From: Humibacter sp049446075
GTDB taxonomy: Bacteria; Actinomycetota; Actinomycetes; Actinomycetales; Microbacteriaceae
Assembly: GCF_049446075.1 (NCBI RefSeq)
Contig: NZ_JBMSEB010000001.1
Coordinates: 930,001 to 994,000 of the forward strand
Reading direction: 5' to 3'
DNA: 64,000 nt
Shown: positions 8,867 to 18,160 of the stretch, piece after piece
How the letters are laid out: each line of letters begins with the position of its first letter
How positions within the stretch are numbered: the stretch's first letter is position 1
The notes under the pieces: generated by a model
What the model was told of the DNA's origin: nothing
The model's input: the letters and a program-made list of their open reading frames with translations, nothing else
Database searches by the model: none
Program-made: the position numbers and the translations under genes

Positions 8867-10399
8867 TCATCGCACACGCACCCTCGGGTCGAGCACTGAA
8901 TAGGTCAGGTCGGCGAGGAAGTTGAACGCGATGGCCGTGATCGCCACCACGAGGAAGTAGCCCATGATCGGGTTCACATCGGTGCGGAAGAGGCCCGCGA
9001 TGAAGAGCTGCCCCATGCCGCTGATGCCGAAGACGTACTCCGTGATGACCGCCCCACCCAGAAGGGCTCCGACATCCGTGGCCACGAGTGTCGTGATCGG
9101 GATGAGCATGTTGCGGAACGCGTGCCGCACGATAACGGTGCGCTCCGGCAGGCCCTTTGCGCGAGCTGTGCGCACGTAGTCCTGCCCGAGCACCTCGAGC
9201 ATGCCGGAGCGCGAGTAACGCGTGTAGCTCGCGAAGCTGATCGCCAGGAGGCTCAGCGTCGGCAGCAGGAAGTGGCTGAACGTATCGAGCCCCGTGATCC
9301 AGACGTCACCGCTGAGCCCCGGCGTGCCCGACCCCACCGTGGCCAGGGGGCGTCCGTTGGTGTCGTCCATGTACGCCGGCCACGAGCGCATGAACCTGTC
9401 CAGCACGATGACGCCCGAGCTGAAGAAGGCCGTCAACGCACCGATCCGCATCATCAGGCCGCGGTCGTAGCCGCCGACGAAGTAGCCGACGAGAAGACCG
9501 ATCCCGATGGCTGCGATGCCGAGGATGATGAGTGTGCCCGCGCTGGAGATGTTCAGCAGCCCCTGCAGGCCGAAGTAGCACCCGATGGCGATGGCCACGT
9601 TGATGCCCGCGGTGATGAGCGCCTTGCGATTCTGGACGCCGGCAAGCAGCGACACGACGGCGAACCCGATGGCCGCGCAGAAGATGATCACGATGACCGG
9701 GCCGAGCGATGGCTTGACGAACCAGTCGGTCGCCGACATGAACCACAGGATGAGAGCCGTGACGGCACCCGCGATCAGGAAGGCGACCAGACGCCTGCGG
9801 AATCGTCCACCCATGATCAGCTGCACGACGAGGCCGACGACGACGCCCCACACCACGAGTGCGAGGGGCGAGAGCCTCGGGTCGGCGAGGAAGTTGTTGT
9901 AGCCCAGCGCGATGAAGCTCTTGAGCAGCACCGCGATGAGGAACGACGGCAGCGAGAACAGGAAGAAGCTGACAAGCGTGATCGAGTAGTCGAATCCGCT
10001 GTACGCGCGCAGCGCCGTGATGATGCCGAGGGCGACGCCCAGCACGACCGCGAGTACGAACGCGACCGTGACGAGCTGAATCGTCGACGCCGTCGCCTGG
10101 GGCAGCAACTGAGAGACCTGCTGGTTCTGGAACGTGGTACCCAGGTCACATCCGCCGCCGACAGGAATGATGCACCGCCCCACGCCACCCAGCCAGAGCA
10201 ACCAGCGCACTGGCGCGGGCAGGTCCAGGTGCTGGGTATGCACTCGGGCTTCGATCAGTGCCGTTTTGTTCGGGGAATTGCTGCCTTCCAGATCCTGGAG
10301 GGGATCACCGGAACTCGCCGCGAGCACGTACATGATGAACGACGCGGCTATCAAGATCAGGATCGAGACGCCGATGCGCCTCGCAATGTAACTCACCAT
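8867..10399 (-). CDS. enlarged oligopeptide ABC importer permease (DppB-like)
   Basis: A 510-residue DppB/OppB-type permease, about 170-200 residues longer than the typical 310-340. The N-terminus (MVSYIARRIGVSILILI) and the C-terminal transport domain (coupling region RTARAKGLPERTVIVRHAFRN) are canonical. Between about residues 185 and 340 it carries roughly five additional hydrophobic helices, which interrupt the region before the conserved loop. The reading frame is intact, so the extra membrane block is a genuine insertion and not a frameshift. The binding-protein gene lies upstream and the second permease 55 bp downstream. Confidence 0.92.
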   Translation of the reverse strand: MVSYIARRIGVSILILIAASFIMYVLAASSGDPLQDLEGSNSPNKTALIEARVHTQHLDLPAPVRWLLWLGGVGRCIIPVGGGCDLGTTFQNQQVSQLLPQATASTIQLVTVAFVLAVVLGVALGIITALRAYSGFDYSITLVSFFLFSLPSFLIAVLLKSFIALGYNNFLADPRLSPLALVVWGVVVGLVVQLIMGGRFRRRLVAFLIAGAVTALILWFMSATDWFVKPSLGPVIVIIFCAAIGFAVVSLLAGVQNRKALITAGINVAIAIGCYFGLQGLLNISSAGTLIILGIAAIGIGLLVGYFVGGYDRGLMMRIGALTAFFSSGVIVLDRFMRSWPAYMDDTNGRPLATVGSGTPGLSGDVWITGLDTFSHFLLPTLSLLAISFASYTRYSRSGMLEVLGQDYVRTARAKGLPERTVIVRHAFRNMLIPITTLVATDVGALLGGAVITEYVFGISGMGQLFIAGLFRTDVNPIMGYFLVVAITAIAFNFLADLTYSVLDPRVRVR

Positions 10400-10500
10400 A
10401 GGAAACGAAAACCTCTGCTAACCGGAGGCGCGATCGCGTCGGTTCGGCGACGTTGCCGAGTGCGTACCAGATGCTACGCCGAAGCGACCTTGCCCAGCGA

Positions 10501-10532
10501 CGGGGCGCCGAACCCTTCGGTCCGACGCCCCG
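10501..10532 (-). terminator. hairpin between binding-protein and permease genes
   Basis: The arms CGGGGCG and CGCCCCG (10501-10507, 10526-10532), with further inner pairs CG and ACC/GGT, enclose a short loop. It lies 40 bp after the binding-protein stop and 100 bp before the permease start. Such an intercistronic hairpin commonly stops part of the transcripts or protects the upstream message, favouring binding protein over permease (inference). Confidence 0.5.
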
Positions 10533-10572
10533 CGTGATTGAGTGATCTTAGCTGATCAATCGATGGGCTTTC

Positions 10573-12336
10573 CTACTTCGTCCACTCCCAGAAGTTCCAG
10601 AAGATTCCGTTCTGGCCGCCGAAGTACTTGATGCCCTTGACCTTTCCCGTGTAGGCGAACAGTCCGGGCAACTGGAACAGCGGCAGCCCGTATGCGTCCT
10701 TGAAAGTGAGGGCATCGATCTGCATCTTGATGCTCTCCAGCTTCGACGGATCGAGCGTGACCTGCGACTTCACGGCCAGATCGCTGGCCTGCTGGTCGTT
10801 GTAGTTGTTGTAGTTGCCGCCGTTGCCGATCTGGAAGAGCTGCGGAAGCGCGGCGTTGCCGGCTCCTGGGTTGATCCAGCCGAACAGCGAGGCGTCGTAG
10901 TTGCCACCGGCCAGCAGCGAGCTCCACTGCGGGGAGCCGCCGTCCACGACGTTGAAGCCTGCCTTGCCTGCCGAAGACTGAATCGCCTGGAACGAGTCCA
11001 CGCGGTTCGGGTTGCCCGTGTTGTACAGGATCTTCACGGTAGGCGTCTTGCCGGCGAGCAGTTGCTTCGCCTTGGCGATGTCGACCTTGTCGTATGCCGA
11101 CGACCCGTTGCTCTTGACTGACTGGTCGTAGCCCTGCTGACCAGGCAGGAAGACCTGCGAGTCGAGCACCTTCGCGTTCGGGTTGATCGGCGTGATGATC
11201 GAGTTCAGGATGTCCTGACGCGGAATCGTGAGCAGGAAAGCCTGACGAACGGTCGGGTCGCTGAACACCGGAGACTTGAAGTTCAAGTCGAGGTGGTCAT
11301 AAGCGACCTGGTCGCCTTGCAGGATGTGTGCACCTGAAACAGCCTTCAGGGCCTTCACCGTGTCAGCGGACGCCTGCGGCTGGATCGCGTCGACCTCACC
11401 GTTCTGCAGAGCCGTGACCTGGGCATTCGCGTCACCGATGAAGCGGATGACGAGCTTGCCGAACTTGACCTTGTGCGATCCCTTGTACTGCGGGTTCGGC
11501 ACGAAGGTCATCGACTGCTTCGGCGTCCAGGCCGAGACCTCGAGCGGGCCGCCGGAGATCAGAAGGTTCTTGTCCTTCGGCAGCGCCGTCGCGTCGTAGC
11601 CGGTGTTGAACAGCTTCGCGGCCTTCTCGATGATCGGATTGGCCGGAGCAGGATTGTCCGGGTTGCCTTTCGGCGTCTTCAGGAACGCGTTCGTCAGGTC
11701 TTTGGTGCTGACCCCGATCTCCTTGGCAGTGGCGTGAGCGGGGAACTGGATCGGGCTCACGAGCTCCCAGTCCACGTAGGGCTGGTCGTAGGTGAACGTG
11801 ATCGTACGGTTGTTGTTGCTGATCTTCGGCAGGTTGGTTGCGAAGGGGCATCCGGCGGCGAGCGTGAAGTACTGCGTGCCGGTGGTGACGTTGCCCTTGT
11901 CGTCGAACTTCGCGGAGTCGTAATAGCACGACGCCTGCGCCCAGCCGAGCATCAAGTCATCAGCTGTCATCGGCACGCCATCTGACCACTTGGCGTCGGG
12001 GTTGAGCGTGTACTCGACCTTGAGCGGGCTGTTGCTGAGCTTCTTGTACGAGCCGAGATCGGAGTTGTGGACGATCTGATAATTGTCGCCCTGCAACGTG
12101 AAGAACTGGGGCTGCGTCATCTGCCAGATGTAGCCGTTCGTGTCCAGGTTGCCCTGGGGGGTGTTGTAGTTGAACGACGACGCCTCGTTGACCTGGGCGA
12201 CCGTGATGGTCTTTCCGCCGGACGATGCCTCGCTGGAGGGCGTGCTCGTCGTGCAGCCGGAGAGCACAAGCCCTACGGCGGCGGCGACCGCGACGGCACC
12301 CACTACGGGGCGCAGACGCTTTCGCGTGATCTTCAA
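10573..12336 (-). CDS. oligopeptide/dipeptide ABC importer substrate-binding lipoprotein
   Basis: A 587-residue family 5 extracellular solute-binding protein (DppA/OppA-like), lipid-anchored through Cys28 in the lipobox VLSGC. It presents peptides or related solutes to the permeases encoded downstream. The start is taken as TTG at 12336, directly behind a perfect AGGAGG site; this yields a clean lipoprotein signal MKITRKRLRP. An upstream in-frame ATG at 12387 would add 17 residues that disrupt the signal and include the ribosome site itself. It is the first gene of the importer cluster. The specific substrate cannot be read from sequence. Confidence 0.93.
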   Translation of the reverse strand: MKITRKRLRPVVGAVAVAAAVGLVLSGCTTSTPSSEASSGGKTITVAQVNEASSFNYNTPQGNLDTNGYIWQMTQPQFFTLQGDNYQIVHNSDLGSYKKLSNSPLKVEYTLNPDAKWSDGVPMTADDLMLGWAQASCYYDSAKFDDKGNVTTGTQYFTLAAGCPFATNLPKISNNNRTITFTYDQPYVDWELVSPIQFPAHATAKEIGVSTKDLTNAFLKTPKGNPDNPAPANPIIEKAAKLFNTGYDATALPKDKNLLISGGPLEVSAWTPKQSMTFVPNPQYKGSHKVKFGKLVIRFIGDANAQVTALQNGEVDAIQPQASADTVKALKAVSGAHILQGDQVAYDHLDLNFKSPVFSDPTVRQAFLLTIPRQDILNSIITPINPNAKVLDSQVFLPGQQGYDQSVKSNGSSAYDKVDIAKAKQLLAGKTPTVKILYNTGNPNRVDSFQAIQSSAGKAGFNVVDGGSPQWSSLLAGGNYDASLFGWINPGAGNAALPQLFQIGNGGNYNNYNDQQASDLAVKSQVTLDPSKLESIKMQIDALTFKDAYGLPLFQLPGLFAYTGKVKGIKYFGGQNGIFWNFWEWTK

Positions 12337-12340
12337 TTTT

Positions 12341-12346
12341 CCTCCT
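12341..12346 (-). promoter_or_regulatory. ribosome binding site that decides a TTG start
   Basis: A perfect AGGAGG is read on the minus strand, four A residues before the TTG at 12336. It is the strongest ribosome site seen near this gene and argues against the upstream ATG at 12387. Confidence 0.7.
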
Positions 12347-12599
12347 GGTTGGGAATTTGGCGCATGACAGACCGGAGGCTGCGACATGCGCTAGATAGCA
12401 ATGAAAATAGACACCTCACCACTGAGGACCAAACTGGCGGCAGGAACCGTTACGAGCTAGTAACCGCGATGCGGCTTTCAAGCGTGGATTTCCTCGAAGC
12501 TGACGATTTCATGCGCGAATTGCAACATTTGAGCAATGCCGAGAAACGCTCAGAATCGGGGCTCCTGAGCGGGCCGGAGGAACTCCGAGCCGTGACAGG

Positions 12600-13439
12600 A
12601 TGACTGACATGGGCGAGGTGGAAGGGGCGCGGCGAGCGCGGGCATCCTTTCCGGTCGAGCAGCCCGTCGCACACCGTTTGCGCCCCCGCCTGTGGTGGGA
12701 AGTCGCGATCGTGCTCGGCCTCTCACTCGGACAGTCCGCGGTGTACTCGATCTTCACGATCGTGCAGCGACTGGCCGCTCCGACCCCGCTGAAGGATCAG
12801 AGCGCGCAGCTGAATCCGTCGCAGTCGGCGAACCAGTGGGTCGATTTCACGTATCAGGTGCTGGACATCGGGTTCTCACTGATGGCAGTGGCTCTGGCGA
12901 TCTACCTCTTGTGGCGGCCGGCACGCTCCGGGTTCCGGCGCATCGGCCTGGACTGGTCCCGGCCCCTGCGGGACCTCGGCGGCGGTGCACTGCTCTTCGC
13001 GGTGATCGGGGTGCCGGGCATCGGGCTCTATGCGCTGGGGCGAGCGGTGGGGATCACCGTCGACGTGCAGGCGTCCCCACTCGATGCGTACTGGTGGACG
13101 GTGCCCGTGCTGCTGCTGTCCGCCGTGCGCGCCGCCCTCCAGGAAGAGGTCATCATGGTGGGCTACCTCTTCACCCGGCTGAAACAGCTGGGCTGGAATT
13201 CGTGGTGGGTCATCGTGGCCTCTGCGCTCGTACGCGGCAGCTACCACCTTTACCAAGGGATCGGGCCGTTCTTCGGCAATGCGGCCATGGGCGTCGTGTT
13301 CGGCTGGTGCTACCGCCGCTGGGGACGCACGGCCCCGTTGGTCGTGGCGCACAGCCTGCTCGACATCGTGTCGTTCGTCGGATACCCGCTCGCGGTCGCA
13401 CTCTGGCCCGGAGTGTTCGGCCCGCCGTCAAAGGGCTGA
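12600..13439 (+). CDS. CPBP-family intramembrane protease-like protein
   Basis: A 279-residue polytopic membrane protein of the CPBP (Abi/CAAX-protease-like) family, with about seven hydrophobic helices. The diagnostic paired glutamates are in AALQEEVIMVGYLFTRL, with later histidines in SYHLYQG and VAHSLLDI, matching the metal/catalytic positions of the family. Members cleave or bind membrane-embedded substrates, often unknown. The ATG at 12600 is used; a second ATG lies three codons later. It is transcribed alone, divergent from the importer and convergent with gcvP. Confidence 0.88.
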   Translation: MTDMGEVEGARRARASFPVEQPVAHRLRPRLWWEVAIVLGLSLGQSAVYSIFTIVQRLAAPTPLKDQSAQLNPSQSANQWVDFTYQVLDIGFSLMAVALAIYLLWRPARSGFRRIGLDWSRPLRDLGGGALLFAVIGVPGIGLYALGRAVGITVDVQASPLDAYWWTVPVLLLSAVRAALQEEVIMVGYLFTRLKQLGWNSWWVIVASALVRGSYHLYQGIGPFFGNAAMGVVFGWCYRRWGRTAPLVVAHSLLDIVSFVGYPLAVALWPGVFGPPSKG

Positions 13440-13462
13440 AGCCGCGCACTCCGGACCGTGGT

Positions 13463-13612
13463 CGCTAAGCGAAGGCCTCGCGCGCCGTAGACGCCTGCCA
13501 GCAAACACAGCGGAGGTTCCGCCTGAGGCATTCGCTAAGCGAATGCCTCGCGCGCCGTAGGCGCCTGCCAGCAAGCACAGCGGAGGTTCCGCCTGAAGCC
13601 TTCGCTAAGCGA
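13463..13612. repeat. tandem 70-bp direct repeat with a partial third copy
   Basis: Unit 1 (13463-13532) and unit 2 (13533-13602) differ at five of 70 positions. A third copy begins at 13603 and runs about 10 bp before entering gcvP. Each unit begins CGCTAAGCGAA and contains CGGAGGTTCCGCCTGA. Unit boundaries form palindromes around TAA: GAGGCATTCGC/GCGAATGCCTC at 13526-13550 and the longer hairpin at 13588-13626. The copies resemble the last codons of gcvP plus its downstream spacer, suggesting duplication of the gene's 3' end. It is not a CRISPR, because there are no unique spacers. Confidence 0.8.
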
Positions 13613-13626
13613 AGGCTTCAGGCGGA
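13588..13626. terminator. 18-bp perfect hairpin overlapping the gcvP stop codon
   Basis: The arms tccgcctgaagccttcgc (13588-13605) and its exact complement (13609-13626) surround the 3-nt loop TAA. The gcvP stop (13605-13607) lies in this loop region, so the last gcvP codons form one arm. It could act as a bidirectional terminator between convergent gcvP and the CPBP gene. It has no U-tract. Confidence 0.6.
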
Positions 13627-16550
13627 GGACAGGCGCAGAACAGGTTGCGGTCGCCCCACGCCTGGTCGATGCGGCGCACAGGAGGCCAGTACTTGTTCCG
13701 CACGAGCGTCGGTAGGGGGTACACCGCTTGCTCTCGCGAGTACGGGTGCGTCCACTCCCCCACGACCGACTCGGCAGTGTGCGGCGCGCCACGAAGCGGG
13801 TTGTCGTCCGCCGGAAAGACCTCAGCCCCCACGGCATCCGCTTCCGCCTTGATCGAGACCATCGCCTCGATGAAGCGGTCGAGCTCTGCGACGTCTTCGC
13901 TCTCCGTCGGTTCGACCATGAGCGTCCCGGCTACCGGGAAGCTCATGGTCGGGGCGTGGAAGCCGTAGTCGATGAGACGCTTGGCGACATCGTCGACGGT
14001 GACGCCTGTGGCATCCGTGAGCGGGCGGATGTCGAGGATGCACTCGTGCGCAACGAGCCCTCGCTCGCCCGCGTAGAGCACCGGGTAGTGCTCGCGCAGG
14101 CGTGCCGCGATGTAGTTCGCGGACACGACGGCCACACCCGTTGCCCTGGCGAGCCCGCTCGCGCCCATCATGCGCACGTACGCCCACGAGATCGGAAGGA
14201 TGCTCGGGCTCCCGTACGGCGCAGCGGATACCGGTGCACCGGCATGCGCGTAGCCGACGTGATCGTTCGACTGCATGAGCGGATGTCCCGGAAGAAACGG
14301 CGCCAGATGCGCCTTCGCCGCCACCGGACCCACGCCCGGCCCCCCGCCGCCGTGCGGGATGCAGAACGTCTTGTGCAGGTTCAGGTGCGAGACGTCGCCG
14401 CCGAAGTCGCCGAAACGGGCGAAGCCGAGCAGTGCATTGAGGTTCGCGCCGTCGATGTATACCTGTCCGCCCGCCTCGTGGACGGACTCGATCACCTCGA
14501 CGACGTCGTGCTCGTACACGCCGTGCGTCGACGGGTACGTGATCATGAGGGCGGCGAGCTCGGCGGCGTGCTCGGCCACTTTGGCGCGCAGGTCGTCGAG
14601 GTCCACGTTGCCCGACGCATCCGTCGCCACCACGACCACGCGCATTCCCGCAAGCACCGCAGAGGCCGCGTTCGTGCCATGGGCGGACTGCGGAATCAGG
14701 CAGACGGTGCGGTGATCGTCGCCGTTGGCGTCGTGGTATCCGCGGATGGCGAGCAGTCCGGCAAGCTCTCCCTGGCTGCCCGCGTTGGGCTGAAGCGACA
14801 CCGTGTCGTAGCCGGTGAGCTCGGCGAGCCAGGTCTCGAGCTGAGCGATGAGATCCAGGTAACCGCCGACATCCGACGCCGGGGCGAAGGGATGCATGTT
14901 CGCAAACTCCGGCCACGTCACCGCGGCCATCTCGGTCGCGGCGTTGAGCTTCATGGTGCAGGAGCCGAGCGGGATCATGCCCCGGTCGAGCGCGTAGTCC
15001 CGATCGGCGAGAAGCTTGAGGTAGCGCATCATCGCCGTCTCGGAGTGATACGAGTTGAAGACGGGGTGCGTGAGGTAGCCGCTCGTGCGGGTGAGCGCCT
15101 CGGGGATCGCGGACGCCTCACCGGGGAAGGTCACGTACCCGCTCTCGACTCCGAACACGTCGACGAGCAACCGGTCGACCGTCGTGGCATCGGACGCCGT
15201 CAGCTCGTCGAAGGCGATCGTGACCGTGTCGCCGTCCGACGCGCCGATCAGCAGTCCAGCGGCGTGCGCCACCCCGGCGAGCTCGTGCGCCCGGCCGGGC
15301 ACACGTACGGTGATCGTGTCGAAGAACGCGTCGTTCGCTACCTCGACACCGGCCTGTTGCAGCCGATGCGCGGCTGCGGCGGCCGCCGAGTGCACCTTCT
15401 GCGCGATGGCGCGGATGCCTCGCGGACCGTGATAGACGCCGTACATCGACGCCATGACGGCCAGCAGCACCTGCGCGGTACAGATGTTGCTCGTCGCCTT
15501 CTCGCGGCGGATGTGCTGCTCGCGAGTCTGCAGCGTGAGGCGGTAGGCCGGCCTGCCGACGGCATCCTGGCTGACGCCGACAAGGCGTCCCGGAAGCTGA
15601 CGCTCTAGGCCGTTGCGAACGGCCATGTAGCCGGCGTGCGGACCGCCGAACCCCATCGGAACGCCGAACCGCTGGCTCGTGCCCACCGCGATGTCGGCAC
15701 CGAGCTCACCAGGGGCCTTGATGAGCGCGAGGGCGAGCAGGTCGGCGGCGACGACGGCGAGTCCTGCGCCGGCGTGCACTGCCTCGATCACGGGACCGGG
15801 ATTCCAGACCCGACCCGAAGCGCCGGGGTACTGGATGAAGGCCCCGAATGCATCGGGAAGGTCGACGGCGGAGCCGCTCTCCTCGCCGAGCGGGGCGAGG
15901 TCGAGCTCGACGAGTTCGATGCCGACGGCTGCCGCACGCCCCCGCAGGATCGCAAGAGTCTGCGGGAATGCATCCTTGTCGACCAGGAACACGTTGGACT
16001 TCGCGCGCGATGCTCGCCTGGCCAGCAGCATCCCCTCGGCGACAGCTGTGCCTTCGTCGAGCATCGATGCGTTGGCGATGTCGAGGCCGGTGAAATCGCA
16101 CACCAGCTGCTGGAAGTTGATCAGCGCCTCAAGGCGACCCTGTGAGATCTCCGGCTGGTAGGGCGTGTAGGCCGTGTACCAGCTCGGATTCTCCAGAACG
16201 TTGCGCTGGATGACAGCCGGCGTGATGGTTCCGTAGTACCCGAGCCCGAGGAACGACGTGTTGACCCGGTTGCGAGACGCCAGTTCGCGTAACTCGGCGA
16301 GCGCCTCACGCTCGCCGACCCCGTGAACGGGAAGGGTGCGTCCGGGCAGCTCAACATCGGCGGGCAGCTGGATGCCTGCGGGTACCGCGGTGCGCACGAG
16401 CGCTTCGACCGAGTCGAAGCCGAGCACATCGAGCATGCTGCGCGTCGCATCCTCATCGGGCCCGATGTGCCGATCGGCGAACGTGCTGCGGACGCCTGTG
16501 CCGAACGCGCCGCCGCCGAATGGACCCTTCTCGTCGTCAGCGGCGCTCAC
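13605..16550 (-). CDS. gcvP: glycine dehydrogenase (decarboxylating), P protein
   Basis: A 981-residue single-chain P protein of the glycine cleavage system. This PLP enzyme decarboxylates glycine and passes the aminomethyl group to the lipoyl arm of GcvH. The N-terminal and C-terminal halves (fused GcvPA/GcvPB) are present; the PLP lysine is in HLNLHKTFCIPHGGGGPG. The GTG at 16550 overlaps the gcvH stop as GTGA and begins just before the conserved FADRHIGP segment; 30 further in-frame residues upstream overlap gcvH and are rejected. The C-terminus PPPEAFA is encoded inside a long hairpin next to tandem repeats. Confidence 0.97.
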   Translation of the reverse strand: MSAADDEKGPFGGGAFGTGVRSTFADRHIGPDEDATRSMLDVLGFDSVEALVRTAVPAGIQLPADVELPGRTLPVHGVGEREALAELRELASRNRVNTSFLGLGYYGTITPAVIQRNVLENPSWYTAYTPYQPEISQGRLEALINFQQLVCDFTGLDIANASMLDEGTAVAEGMLLARRASRAKSNVFLVDKDAFPQTLAILRGRAAAVGIELVELDLAPLGEESGSAVDLPDAFGAFIQYPGASGRVWNPGPVIEAVHAGAGLAVVAADLLALALIKAPGELGADIAVGTSQRFGVPMGFGGPHAGYMAVRNGLERQLPGRLVGVSQDAVGRPAYRLTLQTREQHIRREKATSNICTAQVLLAVMASMYGVYHGPRGIRAIAQKVHSAAAAAAHRLQQAGVEVANDAFFDTITVRVPGRAHELAGVAHAAGLLIGASDGDTVTIAFDELTASDATTVDRLLVDVFGVESGYVTFPGEASAIPEALTRTSGYLTHPVFNSYHSETAMMRYLKLLADRDYALDRGMIPLGSCTMKLNAATEMAAVTWPEFANMHPFAPASDVGGYLDLIAQLETWLAELTGYDTVSLQPNAGSQGELAGLLAIRGYHDANGDDHRTVCLIPQSAHGTNAASAVLAGMRVVVVATDASGNVDLDDLRAKVAEHAAELAALMITYPSTHGVYEHDVVEVIESVHEAGGQVYIDGANLNALLGFARFGDFGGDVSHLNLHKTFCIPHGGGGPGVGPVAAKAHLAPFLPGHPLMQSNDHVGYAHAGAPVSAAPYGSPSILPISWAYVRMMGASGLARATGVAVVSANYIAARLREHYPVLYAGERGLVAHECILDIRPLTDATGVTVDDVAKRLIDYGFHAPTMSFPVAGTLMVEPTESEDVAELDRFIEAMVSIKAEADAVGAEVFPADDNPLRGAPHTAESVVGEWTHPYSREQAVYPLPTLVRNKYWPPVRRIDQAWGDRNLFCACPPPEAFA

Positions 16551-16933
16551 GCGGGCTCGCCGATCAGGGCCGCGTATGCCGCGGCGTCGAGCAGATCTTC
16601 GAGGCGGGAGGCATCCGACACGCGCACCTTGAGCAGCCAACCCTCGCCGAACGGGTCCGAGTTGACGAGCTCGGGCGAGTCGATGACCGCCTGGTTGGCC
16701 TCAACGACCTCTCCCGAAACGGGCGCGAACAACTCTCCCACCGACTTCGTCGACTCGATCTCGCCCACCACGGAGCCCTCCGCCGCGTCGCTTCCCGCAC
16801 CGGGCAGGTCGACATAGACCACGTCGCCGAGCTTGTCTGCCGCGTACTCGGTGATGCCCACGGTGACGACGTCGCCGTCGGAGAGAACCCACTCGTGCTC
16901 GGCGGTGTAGCGGCGGTCTGTTGGCACGGCCAT
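16547..16933 (-). CDS. gcvH: glycine cleavage H protein
   Basis: A 128-residue lipoyl carrier that shuttles the aminomethyl intermediate from GcvP to GcvT and then to dihydrolipoamide dehydrogenase. The lipoylated lysine is K63 in GEIESTKSV, and the conserved YAADKLGDVVYVDLP precedes it. The ATG at 16933 lies one base after the gcvT stop, and its own stop overlaps the gcvP start, so all three genes should be translationally coupled. Length is typical. Confidence 0.97.
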   Translation of the reverse strand: MAVPTDRRYTAEHEWVLSDGDVVTVGITEYAADKLGDVVYVDLPGAGSDAAEGSVVGEIESTKSVGELFAPVSGEVVEANQAVIDSPELVNSDPFGEGWLLKVRVSDASRLEDLLDAAAYAALIGEPA

Positions 16934-16934
16934 G

Positions 16935-18158
16935 TCAGTTCTTCTTTCTGCTGTAGAAGGGCAAGGTGGTGACGCTGAACGGGATGCGCGACCCGCGCAC
17001 GTCGACGTCGAGTCGGGTGCCGGTCGCTGCGTATTGCGGTTCGACGTAGGCGAGCGCGATCGGTTGTCCGAGCGTGGGTGACAGTACGCCGGAGGTGATC
17101 TCCCCGACCGGGCCGCCGTCAACGCCGGCGGATCCGTCGGTTGCTTCGCCTCCTGACGGCTCACCTGGATAGAGCGAGTAGCCGGCGCGAGCCGCACGCT
17201 TGCCCGAGCCGATCAGGCCAACGAGCACGCGGGCATCCTCGGGCGCACCCTTCTCGATGGCTGCGCGCCCCACGAAGTCGCCGGGCTTGTCGAGCGCGAC
17301 GACACGTGCAAGTCCGGCCTGCGACGGCAGGATGCCTGGGGTCAGTTCGTGCCCGTAGAGCGCCATGCCCGCCTCAAGCCTTAGCGTGTCGCGCGCGGCG
17401 AGCCCTGCTGGGACGAGGCCCGCGCCTGCGCCCGTTTCGAGCAAGGCATCCCACAGCGCCGGCGCATTGTCGGGTGCGATGTACAGTTCGAAGCCGTCTT
17501 CGCCGGTGTAACCCGTGCGCGCGATGAGTACGGGCTGGTCCTGGAACGTTCCGGACAGGGACCTGTAGTACTTCAGCGTCGAGAGCGCCTCGGATACGTC
17601 AGGCTCCTCGCGGTCCTCTGGAACGTCGTCGCCCGCCTCGATGCCCAACGCCTCGACGTTCTGCAGTATCTCCAGCGACCTCGGCCCCTGGATAGCGATG
17701 AGGGCGATGTCGTCCGACTCGTCGTACACGTCTGCGTCGAAGGATGCCGCGCGCTTCTCGAGCTCGTCGGCCACCGTCTGCCGATTGGCCGCGTTCGCCA
17801 CGACCAGGTAGCGGTCCGCACCGGTGCGGTACACGACGAGATCATCGAGGATGCCGCCGCGCTCGTTCAGGAGCAGGCTGTACTTCGCCTGGCCCTGCTG
17901 CAGGGCTGAGAGCCGGCCCGCGAGTGCGTAATCCAGCGCTTCGGCAGCCTGCGGCCCGAGCACGACGATCTCCGCCATGTGCGAGAGGTCGAAAAGTCCT
18001 GCGGCGGTGCGCACGGCATGATGCTCTGCGAGGTCGCTCGAATACCGCACCGGCATCTGCCAGCCGGCGAAGTCCGTGAAGCTCGCGCCGGCGGCGGAGT
18101 GCGCGTCGTTGAGCGGCGACAGCCTTGGGGCGACGGCCTCAGCCGAATCGTTGGCCAT
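16935..18158 (-). CDS. gcvT: glycine cleavage T protein (aminomethyltransferase)
   Basis: A 407-residue aminomethyltransferase that releases ammonia and transfers the one-carbon unit to tetrahydrofolate. The N-terminus (DFAGWQMPVRYSSDLAEHHAVR) and DLSHMAEI are characteristic. The ATG at 18158 (MANDSAEA) follows GGAG with 5-nt spacing. A 13-residue upstream extension is possible but would pass through the Shine-Dalgarno region. It is the first gene of gcvT-gcvH-gcvP; the leader carries a tandem glycine riboswitch at 18245-18446 and a hairpin that pairs the ribosome site. Confidence 0.97.
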   Translation of the reverse strand: MANDSAEAVAPRLSPLNDAHSAAGASFTDFAGWQMPVRYSSDLAEHHAVRTAAGLFDLSHMAEIVVLGPQAAEALDYALAGRLSALQQGQAKYSLLLNERGGILDDLVVYRTGADRYLVVANAANRQTVADELEKRAASFDADVYDESDDIALIAIQGPRSLEILQNVEALGIEAGDDVPEDREEPDVSEALSTLKYYRSLSGTFQDQPVLIARTGYTGEDGFELYIAPDNAPALWDALLETGAGAGLVPAGLAARDTLRLEAGMALYGHELTPGILPSQAGLARVVALDKPGDFVGRAAIEKGAPEDARVLVGLIGSGKRAARAGYSLYPGEPSGGEATDGSAGVDGGPVGEITSGVLSPTLGQPIALAYVEPQYAATGTRLDVDVRGSRIPFSVTTLPFYSRKKN

Positions 18159-18160
18159 GA

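Noticed and set aside
9122..10537. 471-codon frame opposite the large permease gene
   Set aside because: Repetitive charged composition, no ribosome site, complements a well-supported membrane gene.
13463..13612. possible CRISPR array
   Set aside because: Only two full copies, directly abutting, with no unique spacers and no cas genes; palindromic spacer duplication fits better.
13728..15608. 626-codon open frame antisense to gcvP
   Set aside because: It is Arg/Asp/His-rich with no family resemblance and lies exactly opposite conserved gcvP codons; a high-GC shadow frame.
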